Positions 1-11,700 of a stretch of DNA of 64,000 nucleotides are shown here, one piece after another (the first letter of the stretch is position 1; every line of letters begins with the position of its first letter). The notes under the pieces are model-generated. The model saw only the letters and a program-made list of their open reading frames with translations. It was not told the origin of the DNA and did not search any database. A program made the position numbers and the translations under genes. Source of the stretch: Liolophura sinensis. Its lineage: Eukaryota > Mollusca > Polyplacophora > Chitonida > Chitonidae. The stretch spans positions 24,501,127 through 24,565,126 of the forward strand of contig NC_088297.1 of assembly GCF_032854445.1 (NCBI RefSeq), in the 5' to 3' direction.

Positions 1-665
1 GTACAGTAACTTACCACGTTAGGAAGGACTCCGGGGCGGTGTTTCCGGTTGGTGTTCCCAGTATATAGTACAATAACTTACCATGTTAGGCTGAGCTCCG
101 GGCCGGTGTTTCCGATTGCTGTTCACAGTATTCGGTACAATAACTTACCACGTTAGGAAGGACTCCGGGGCGGTGTTTCCGGTTGGTGTTCCCAGTATAT
201 AGTACAATAACTTACCATGTTAGGCTGAGCTCCGGGCCGGTGTTTCCGATTGCTGTTCACAGTATTCGGTACAATAACTTACCACGTTAGGAAGGACTCC
301 GGGGCGGTGTTTCCGGTTGGTGTTCCCAGTATACGATACAATAACTTACCACGTTAGGCTGAGGTCCGGCCCGGTGTTTCCGGTTGGTGTTCACAATATA
401 CGGTACAATAGCTTGTCACGTTAGACTGAGCTCCGGTCCGGTGTTTCCCGTTGGTGTTCCCAGTATACAGTACAATAACTTACCACGTTAGGCAGAACTC
501 CGGCCCGGTGTTTTCTGTTGGTGTTACCAGTATACGGTACAATAACTTGCCACGTTAGGCAAAACTCCGGCCTGTTGTTTTCTGTTAGTGTTACCAGTAT
601 ATGGTACAATATCTTACCAAGTTAGGTAGAGCTCCGGGGCGGTGTTTCCGGTTGGTGTTTACAGT
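1..665. repeat. 67-bp minisatellite with 134-bp dimer structure
   Basis: About ten 67-bp units, each starting gtacaataacttaccacgtt. Units 1, 3 and 5 (GGAAGGACTCCGGGG type) alternate with units 2 and 4 (GCTGAGCTCCGGGCC type), so the older part is a 134-bp higher-order repeat. The array runs off the left edge. Confidence 0.9.
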
Positions 666-1116
666 GTACAGTACACTGATCATGTGTTCCGCTTTTAGTT
701 TCTCCAACACAGTGAAACAGGTACACAGCAGTACGGTTTTGTCCACGCCATTCCTACGAAGATAAAAAAAGCATACCTGTCAGAAATAAATGTGTGGCAA
801 ACTGAGCCCGGTCAGCCAAAGCAACGACAACAATATCATAATAGGAAACTTTGAGTTCGAACTCTTTTACTGCTAAAGGTAAAAAAGTGCAATAGTGTCA
901 TGTGACCTGTAAAGTACTGCAGGGTCGCACTTTTTTATAGCTGTAAAAAGATTCGCAAAAAGTTGTTTAGAGTGAAGAAATGATGGGGAATTTTCAGGAA
1001 CTGAACGTTTGTGAACTTGAGAAGTTTCTGAAGGAAAGAGGCGTCATTTTTGTCTCTGGAACACCGCCATGTCATCTTGTCATATGTAACGATATATATA
1101 ATACAGATACATGACA

Positions 1117-1211
1117 TATCTCAGGATGGATTTTGTACCTTATCTCAAGATGGATTTTGTACCTTATCTCAATATGGACTTTGTACCTTATCTCAACATG
1201 GATTTTGTTCA
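1117..1211. repeat. 24-bp tandem repeat, four copies
   Basis: Four units of tatctcaggatggattttg plus tacct, gradually diverging. It gives a short 3-periodic open frame that is not a gene. Confidence 0.8.
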
Positions 1212-1707
1212 GGGCGATGCTTTAATCCTAACAACATGTATCGTTCATCCTACATGAGTGAAACACATAAAAGTTCGAGCACGAGGAATGTAGCTGTGGA
1301 TGTACACGTGAGCAAAAGGGGAGATAATTTTATGTAAAACCATTGAAGCGAACACGCGATACCTTTCATGAAATAACGGCTTCGACTGTGCACGTCTTAC
1401 CGTTCAAATTTGGGAATAAAGTTTGTTTAGTTCAAAATGTGGACCTCTTTTAAACGTTTTCAAACATTATAAATAGTCCAGATACGAGCCTCGGCTAATT
1501 TTTGAAAGGCAGTGATTTGCGTTTTTTTTTTTGTTAAATAGGGACGTGGAGTGTATTTGTGATGGCTCAAAGAAGTGCAGGGTCGTATATTTAAGAAAAA
1601 TGGCGTATTCTGTATGCAAAGTAGGCAGTGATGACGTCACAAACAGGCACTTCACTAGTGTAAAGTATAAGAGGTCACATCCGTGCTGGCGGCCCGGTGG
1701 TTCTTAC

Positions 1708-1865
1708 ACGCAGTGAACGATGATGGGCCTGTTGTCATTCTGTCTCTGCCATTCCTGAACAGTCTTCTGCAGGTTGATCAACCGCTCTGCTGAGACCGGT
1801 ACCACCGAACCGGGCTTCCATAGGTTCACACAGAACTGACGCAGGATCTGATCAGTCTTGTGCTC
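1708..1865 (-). CDS. EGF-RPTP exon 20: D2 degenerate WPD loop and HC
   Basis: 158 nt, phase 0 to 2, acceptor TTGGCAG, donor GTAAGA. Encodes QFCVNLWKPGSVVPV and then RPIIVHC plus the first two bases of the next codon (GT). WPD is replaced by WKPG, so the general acid is missing, while the P-loop Cys1091 is kept. The rest of D2 was searched for in 1-1707 on the minus strand and not found; it must lie left of the window. Confidence 0.87.
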
Positions 1866-4800
1866 CTGCCAAATCCAGGAAACAAAAGGAAAACTTTAAA
1901 AAATAACAAGTTTTTAAAGTGAAAGACAGCTAAGATTGGTCAGACAGACTTTCAGTTAGATGTTTAAATCCTTCTAAGAGAGTAAAGTGTATTCACATGC
2001 TGTCTGTGGCAGGGTACTCTTAAATCTCATCGTTGTTTTATTTCGTACAAACTATGCGCCGGAACACACATTCGCAAGGCTTGTTATCACCTTTTACAAG
2101 AATGTATTTTTTTTACATACGGTAATTCAGATTACAAATTGGAACATCTGTAATTGCTGGCTTCATTTGCAAAGGTACCCTTCCACATGAAACGCTAACA
2201 AATCCAAGAAGCCATAGTTGAGTGGTTAATGTTCTCGCGTTTCAGTCTGTAGGACACACGAGGTAGCAGGGCCTTTATAGATGAAAATTTCTATTAGTGG
2301 GGTGTAGGTGACCATTAGCGCTCGACAGCGCATGCGCGGTCTTTGCGCACTGTAAGGTTTGTTGAAGGCCATGCACTTTTCTCATACCAATATGGTATAC
2401 AAATCTTTAATTGACATGTGGAAAGGTTCGTCAGTAAGTTGCCAAAGGTCGGCGGTTTATTGTGGGTACTCCGGTTTCCCCCAGCCATAAACTGACTACC
2501 ATTATCTAAGTGAAATCTTCTTGTGAATGGTGTCAAACAAGTATGGCAATTATCAATAAAGAAATAAATCAGATATATAAAACCTATAAAAGGGAGATCG
2601 AAATACTTCCGGTTTACCGGTATGAATCGCTATTGTTACTACTCACTCCTTTCTCATAGGATAGGTTGAGCTGTCGAACAAGATTCCCTGCATCTGACGT
2701 CGTCCATTGATGCTGTACCTCAAACGGACCGAAATTTCGAGTTTCATCATCAGCCGGCCAATACTGACCGTCCTGGAGAGACAAGTGGGCAATATTATGA
2801 TAGCAATAGAACTAAGGGAAGCGGAGACAATCATGATAAGGAAAACCGAGCGCTACATGTAGCTGAACAGACACACAGTGACTGAGCAAAACCATGTGTT
2901 AACTCAATAGGCCCATATAGTTACTGAACAAAAACATGCGTTAGCAGAACAAACCCACACAGAGACTGAACAAAACCTTGTGTAGCTGAACAGACCCATA
3001 TAGTGACTGAACAAAAACATGTGTTAACTGAACAGACCCACACAATGACTGAGCAAAACCATGTGTAGCTGAACAGACCCATATAGTAACTAAACAAACA
3101 CATGTGTTAACCGAAAAGACCCATTCAGTGACTGAACAAAAATATGTGTCAGCTGAAAAGACCCATTCAGTGACTTAACAAAAACATGTGTTACCTGAAC
3201 AGACTCATACAGTGACTGAACAAAAATATGTGTTAACTGAAAAGACCCAAACAGTGACTGAACAAAAATAGGGGCCCCGTGGCGCAGTTGGTTAGCGTGG
3301 TAGCGCAGCGTAGTAACCAAGGAGCTTCTCACTAACGCGGTCGCTGTGAGTTCAAGCCCATGCGGCCGTAAGTGGGAAGGTTTGCCACAAAACCTGCGGA
3401 TGGTTGTGGATTTCCCCTGCGCTCTGCCCCGTTTCCTCCCATCATAATGCTAGCCGCCGTCGTATAAGGAAAATATTCTTGAGTACGGCGTAAAACACCA
3501 ATAAATAAATAAATGAACAAAATAGGTGTTAGCTGAACAGACCCATACAGTGACTGAACAAAAACATGTGTTAGCCGAAAAGACCCACACAATGACTGAA
3601 CAAATACATGCAGTAGCTGAACAGACTTAAAAAGAAAATGAACCAAAACATGTGTTAGCTGAACAGACCCATACGGTGACTGAGCAAAAATATGTGCTGG
3701 ATGAAAACACCCAATCAGTGACTGAACAAAAACATGGATTAGCTGAACAGACCCACACAGTGACCGAACAAAAATATGTGTTAGCTGAACAGACCCATAT
3801 AGTAACTGAACAAAAATATGTGTTAGGTGAAAAGACACACACGAAGACTGAACAAAAACATGTGTTAGCTGAAAAGACCCATTCAGTGACTTAACAAAAA
3901 CATGTATTAGCTTAACAAACCCACACAGTGACTGAACACAAATATGTGTTAGCTGAAAAGACACACACGAAGACTGAACAAAAACATGTGTTAGCTGAAC
4001 AGACCGACACAGAGGTTGAAAGTAACCGTTCCTCCGCTGAACAGAACGCAGTGATTGAACAGAAACGTGCTTTAATTAGCTAACTAAATTTATAAATAAA
4101 GCCGTGTGTCAGATGAACGGAGGACTACAATGACTGAGCAGAATCGTATGCGAGCATCCTGTGGTGATTGTTCAAAACTGTCCTTTATAATCATGTTGCA
4201 GATTAAAACTAAACCTTAAATAATTAGAATAGATCGTTAGCTGAAAGTGGAATCGCTCATTAGCTGGAGAGAGCCGCTCATTAGCTGGACAGAACCACTA
4301 ATCAGCTGGCCAGAACCTCTCATCAGCTAGACAGAATACCTCATCAGCTGGACAGAATAATTCATTAGCGCGAAAGAACCACTCATCAGCTGGACAGAAC
4401 CGCTCATCAGCTGCACAGAATCGCTCATCAGCTGAACAGAACCACTAATCAGCTGCACAGAATCGCTCATCAGCTGAACAGAACCACTAATCAGCTGGAC
4501 AGAACCTCTCATCAGCTGGAAAGAATCGCTCATCAGCTGGACAGAACCTATCATCAGTTGGACAGAAGCGCTCATCAGCTGGACAGGACCTCTCATCAGC
4601 TGGACAGAACCTCTCATCAGCTGGACATAACCCTCTGGGCGGCAGGACATAATCCTCTGGGCGGCCCCACACAGCTTACCTCGTTTTGTCCTGTATTCAG
4701 CATTATTATCGTTGACGACCTCTGTTCGAGAACAAGCCTCCAAAAGTCGATGATAGTGTCCGGTAAAGGCATCTGAGTGGAGATGTAGGCGAACTTGTTC

Positions 4801-5643
4801 TCGTAACCCTGCCATTCAAAAGACATAATCCTCATGAACTGGTTATGGCTGGAGGGTACCATTAATTTCATTTCGCCTCATACTAAACTCATACTAAAAT
4901 TCGCCAGTACCCTACTTAAATTTCACCAATCTCTACTTAGCTCTCTTAGATTTGCCATCCTCTTTGAAGTCTCCCATTGTCCTCTTAAATTCCAAACTTT
5001 ATACTTAAATTAACCACACTTAAGCTCCCGATACAATCCTAAGACTAGCCGATAGCATACTTAAATTTGCCAATATCATACTTAAATTAGCCGATTCCAT
5101 ACTTAAAATCACGGAAAACTTTATTTACATTCACCAATTTCTTTTTTTTTATTATTATTTGTTTTTTCTCTGGGAGGGGGGAGGGTAGAGAGTTTAGTCT
5201 CTTTTATACTGTAGGCATAGCTTTTGCAAACTTCTATGGACGGCTCGGGAGGAGTCAAATCTAGTTCAATTTTCATTACATCTAATTGTAATTGTCGATT
5301 TAATATATGGTCAGACTTTAGTGACAATCGTATATTTCAATACCTAGCAGAATTCAGTACAATGTAACAATCGGATTGAACCAGTCAAGACTATCTTGTG
5401 GTAATCCTCTACTGCAACAAATAAGGTACAGTCTTCCTCACTTCTTGATAGCTGAAGGGGTTTTCACTGGCAAGGGGAGATTACTCAGGCTTACCCGTAG
5501 ATAAACGGCGTTGATATAGTCTGTTCTGCCGGGGATGTACGTTGACAGGAATGTACGGCTTTTGTCGGCTGTAATCATAAATCATAAATGTTATGTATAT
5601 TTATTTATTTATTTATTTGATTGATGTTTTACGCCGTACTCAA

Positions 5644-5703
<60 letters not shown>

Positions 5704-8700
5704 TTATAAATTAATGTTTTATATAAACTGGAAATTATGTAATATAAATTGTTTAATACCAGGTGGTTTCATGTTATAATTTACTTAATGTAATGATCAA
5801 ACAGCAGTATGAGTAACTGTAGGCCATCACTTTTAACATTACTGTAAGTTGTTTTCTGATTCTGCTTAAGCCGTAGACGTCAACGTATGTATGTGTAATT
5901 GAGGTTTAACTTACTGCTTAACAATTTTTCCGTCATATGACGACTATGTCATATGACGAATATGTCAAAGTTACTGCTATCTTAGCATTTACACCAGTAC
6001 GTGATGAAATTTAGTCGCCTATAGCATTCAATTACAATGTTTTGTTTACATGATGAAATTTACTCGCCTGTTGCATTCAGTTACAATGGTTTGTTTACAT
6101 GACTCCGTATTACTTTATAGACTTTCTGAGTTCTTTGGCGGTTTGTGTTGAGTATTGTTTCGGAAATTGGTCACGATTAATGGCCTTGAAGGTTCATTAT
6201 GGTTCACAAGTCACCTTTTAGGAACATTTGCTAAGAGCCTTAATTTCACTATTACTTTTTTGCACACATTGCCTGTAATAAAGCTATTCTTGATTTTTAG
6301 ATGTTATATTCTAGATGTCAGATTTGTCTTCTCAGATTCTTTATAAAAAGTATGTTCACTTGAAACTTTAAATGAGCTTTCCATACTGTAAACTGTCAAT
6401 CATTTGAAAACTATTTCAAAACCGAGGATGAACGCTAAACCTGTGTAGTTTTACTTACGCGGCAGATGGTCGGGATCTCTGTTCTTAGAGATGTTCTTCT
6501 CTGTACACGCCGCCTTGAAATCCTCAGAGCTCGACTTATTCTGTAGTACCTCCAGTGCCTGAAAGCAAAGAGGCAAAATCCATACAACTCAGTATACGAC
6601 ACCTCAAGTGCGTGAGAAAAAAAAACGTTTTATTTCTCATGCATTTAATAATATTTTATTGTTCCTCCTTTAGATGTTATAAATCCTCTATACCTGTACG
6701 GAAATGAAAAAGTTAAATCTAATTTTAAAAAAAAATGACAACCACATTCAAAGCTCATTATGCATTCTTTATTTTTATCTGATTTGTGTTTTACGCCGTG
6801 CTCAAGAATATTTCACTTATACGACGGCTGCCACCATTATGGTGGGAGGAAACCGGGCAGAACCCGATGATAAACCCATGACCATCCGCAGGCTGCTACA
6901 AAACCTTTCTACCTTCAGCCGGAGATGAAACCGGCTGAAACCAGCATGAGCTGGGCTTGAACTCACATCGACCGCATTGGTGGGGAGCTCATTATGCAAT
7001 ACGGAAAATGGTAGAGATCATACAAGCCATATGCAACTGGTTCAGCGCTTGCTAAAATAAAACAAGCATCATCATGTGAAACAATGGCAGGATCTGAACA
7101 GTTCTATATCTAACTTCAAATGGAAATACATGTTTGCTGAGAAAAAATGTTAAGGTCATAATTATAAATTGTATCAAACATATTTTAAGGCTTTATTCTT
7201 TGACACGATGACTAAAAGTATAAAATTCAAATACTGGAAGGTACTTTGGACGGCACAAACAAGTTTAATAAAAAGTTTATGCAAAACAATTACAAATTAT
7301 GATTCTTATTTTTATTCGCTTACATTTACAATAAATAGTCCTGAAACAAATGACACATTTATCTACTGGATAATGAAAAGCGGAAAGCACAGTTGATTGA
7401 GAATATTGCATTTTGATGTTTTTGTTCTGAACAAAATGTCCCAGTCCATGTACCTCAAATTCTGACTGGATCTTGGGTACATTGTTAGGCGGGACAGGCC
7501 GGAAGTAAGATGTGGATTGCTGCGCAAACTCCGGGGTTGTGACAATGCTGTCAGCTCCAACCCAGGCATCAAGGAGTACACGGTGAAGGAAGGTAAACTG
7601 ACCCTAGCAAAGAGAAACACATTTAAAACATTTAAACATTTCAAAGTCGTTGGTGAAGAGAAATTTAAATATTGAGAGAATAATCTAACCTAGCAGAGAC
7701 ACCATCTGCCTGCTCGGCTAACAGTCAATCAAACATAATGATATTCCTTACAAGAATAGATTTTCAACTGTAGGTTGCGTACTTTACAAAATTTAAAGTA
7801 TGGAAAATTTTCAGGATTTATGGTGTTTAGATAGAAAAATATAAGTAAATCTGCAAAGATTAATTAAATGATGTCTACTCTAGCCACATTAGTACGTATA
7901 TTATACCATTGTACTGAAACCGGGAATGAGGTAAATTTTCCCGCGTAATGGCGACTAGGGTCCAGGCCGGACTGACCATTGTTCTTTCCTAATATATGAA
8001 TACTACGTCACCATTTTGCACACAAAACGTCATCACAGAGGTAGGAAAGAACAATGGATTGCACAAGTTAGAGGTGGGTTACTTTAGGAGGGAAAGGTTT
8101 TCCGCTCAGCTATGACACACTGTTGAGATATGGAGAAAACAATCTCAAAGTGACAAATGTTACCTGAGTTTAGTAAGCCTCAAGTCACCTGGTTTGTTGG
8201 TGGAACCGTCGAAAGGTCTTAAATACAACAGGGAAATATCCGCTTTCCTAAACGATGTCGTACCTGAATTCGAACTTGTTTATTGGCTTCTTCATGCGAT
8301 CTCGACGAGGCATTACAAAGCAGGAAAACATTCTAGAACATGTCACGCAGGTAACAGCCAATCGGTAAGTTCACACCTGCCTATGTTGCCGATTCTGTTA
8401 CAGAACTCTCCGCTCGACGTTAGGTATTGCGAGACTGTACAAGATTTTGCGAGGCTAACCTGAGTCTGGATCATATTTGCCCTCTGTGACCGGATGCGTG
8501 TCACATACTTGGGAATGTCAACTTGATTCTCGGCCCGAGCTTGCTCCAGTAAAATGTCCAGGGCGATGTACGTGCCTGTCCGGCCCACCCCAGCGCTGTG
8601 GTAGTGTAAAGACAATGTGAAATGATTGAGTGAGTACTTGGGGGTTAACATCATACTTTAACATCGTAATTTTTTAGTCATATGACCACGAAGGTTATTA

Positions 8701-11700
8701 CCGTGCATGTACGTGTAATGTGCCGCCTTGATGCAGGACGGATTTCCACCACTCTTTTACCTGGTGCTGCTTCAATGAGACGATTTACGGAAGGCAAGTA
8801 AGTCGTCCCGCCCGAGCAATCATACTGATACTGGTCAATCAGTCCTGGCACTAAATGCTAATTAGTAACTAATCCCCTTAATGCTGTTACAACTTCCTCT
8901 GTTTTAAGGTTTTAGGTGTGACCCGACCACGGATTGACCCTGGATCTACCACCCCGAAGTGGATGTTCTACCATCCATCACAAACAGACATTCTATAGTG
9001 CCTACAGCGATGTACAACCGGCACGAACACTGTGATGGTGTACAGACAATGCGGGCTGATAACACTCACAAACAGACAAATATTCTATTGGACCTAACCA
9101 GGCACTTACTTTAAGACAAGTTAAAATTACTTTGCTTGCAGATATAATTGCCAAAATTTATGCACCAATTTGATTAGGTTCAATGCAAAAATCAAAATGT
9201 AATGAAAATGCTGCGGTCATAAACAAAACTTTATGCAAGTAAAATTAAGAAAAAATTTCGATTGTAAAGTGGAATTTTAGCTTTGAACATAGCAAGTAAA
9301 AAGTGTTGTGGGGCACTGAAATTGATCCGTCCGTTAGACTAATAATGTTATAGTTAGGGCCATTGTGGTACAATTTGGTATAAACATGCAGCAATATTTT
9401 ACTGACGCAATAATGCTAGTGTTATGAATTCTGGAAACCAACAAGTGGGCTCACATGTACTCAAAGGAAAATATTGACCCAATAGCCAATTACATGTACC
9501 TGAATGAGTCTCATCTTAAAGCCGCTGCCTAACCAGTGAGTGATAGATTCACCTGACTGGTCAAAGCCTAATCGTCATACACAAACGCGTTCTGGATTCA
9601 AACACGCTACCTGACCGGCCGATGTCTGGTCACCAATCCCGAGCGAGTGCTAAATTTAAACACGCTATCTGATTGGTTAAGGTCTGGTCCCCATCCACAG
9701 GTGGGTGATGGATTCAAACACTATACCTGACTGGTCAAGATCTGGTCATCATCTACAAACAGGTCGCCACGATATGGCTGAAATATTGCCGATGTGGCGT
9801 AAAGCCATAATCATTCATTCATTCATTCTACAAACAGGTAATGGATTCAAACACGCTACCTGACTGGTCAAGGTCTGGTCACCATCCACAGGTGGGTGAT
9901 GGATTCAAACACGCTAACCGACTGGCCAAGGTCTGGTTAACATACACAGGTGGGTAATGGATTCAAACACGCTACCTGACTGGTCAAGGTCTGGTTACCA
10001 TAAACAGGTCGGTAATGGATTCAAACACGCTACCTGACTGGCCAAGGTCTGGTCACCATCCACATGTAGGTGATGGATTCAAACACCCTACTTGACTGGC
10101 CAAGGCCTGGTTACCATCCACAGGTGGGTAATGGATTCAAACACGCTACCTGACTGGCCAAGGTCTGGTCACCTACCACAGGTGGGTGATGGATTCAAAC
10201 ACGCTACCTGACTGGTCAAGGTCTGGTCTCCATCCACTGGAACTCAGTATCTGTACAGGTCAACGATCGCTGTTCTATGTCCAGAATTTACTATTTTGAT
10301 TGTTGCATGACATCAAAATGTGCCGGGTAAACGATCGTTATCACAATGCGCACACGGCCATACGAGCGTCGTCGGCTGTCACCAAGGCCCCATATACAAG
10401 AGGATATGTACGTTCCGTGTCCCGGGCCAGTCTTGAACCAGCACATCGTGTGTCCTACAGATTGAAAGCCAAATATTTTTAAGTGGTAACCGAATGAATG
10501 AGGTGCTACCTGCAGTGGACGACAATGGGTCCCTTTCCTTCATCCTTGGCCTCCTGTACCCGAGTCAGTAAGGAAATTACCCCCGTGGTCTCAGCCGGGG
10601 CATCATGATCACCCCAATGGGTAAAGTGGAACTGTTTGAGCGTCCGCACCTTGCCGTCCTACAACAACAAAGACGTGAATCAGTCACACTAAGTTGTCGT
10701 TGAAATGCAGGCTAGGAACTAGAATTTCAGCGTCGAAACATTTGTGTATACAAGCCGTCAACCATACTGAACGTTCCCGGTCAATAATCAGAAGACCTAT
10801 ATCTTCGACACAAACCACCCAAAAAACTATGAAAGTATATAAAAATAGGAAATTAAGACAGACTCATTCAAAGGGAAGCAGTCAACAGTTTTTTAACGAT
10901 GACTAAAGGACACAAAGGAAGTTCTAAGCCAATAAATTAAATCAGTATTTAGTTTATGTACCATGTTATCTCATAAGCTGTCTTTAATAACAAAAATATG
11001 TGTAGCATACTGGATTTGTAGAAGGCACCCTGTGACCAAACATCTATATCACGGCTAAATGTACTAATTCTTGCACTAGAAACAAAGGGACAAAACTCCG
11101 TATTTCTGTTCAATTTGCCAGTGGTGAAGAATCACCTCAAAAAAACGTGCTTAATTTTTGACTATAGTAATTCACTGGATAAGTCCGTAGCCGAAGGTCA
11201 AATCCCAGTACAACTTTTCTCTTAATCTAAATACGGTGTATACGCACTTATATGCCAGGGGTGTGGCAAACAATACACTGGTCAGACAACAGATTTAACT
11301 GATCCCCGCTAGCGGTACACAGACAACAGATTTTCAATGGAAATCACTGTTCTCTTCCTGTTAGTCGACACATTAGACAATGCTTTCTCTCTTTAACACC
11401 GCCTTTAAAGTTTCTTTTTCGTTTTGCAAAGTTCAGGATGGAAACCAGGCTTTGGTAGATGTCAAAGAAACTTTGTTTATAAAATAAGTATCAACCCGGT
11501 CTGAATGGAAGCCATTGGCCAAGATTAGTATTATTATCCTTTTTGATCTCTCTCCGTGTGTATAGATGTTCACAACACTTTGGCATGTCCGTACTTGAAA
11601 ATCTATTGTCCCACTGACAATTTACTCCCTGAAAACATGCCCACATATAAAGCTTGTCGAACTGTTACAATTCACTCCTTGATGGGAACAAGACGTTCGA

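Noticed and set aside
1-1707. Final D2 exon of the RPTP
   Set aside because: No minus-strand sequence resembling the residues after HC (a GxxRSG-type loop) was found; the exon must lie outside the window.
3332-3964. 210-codon minus-strand frame
   Set aside because: Runs through the 42-bp array and the inserted SINE; low-complexity repeats QLTHVFVQS with no splice or domain support.
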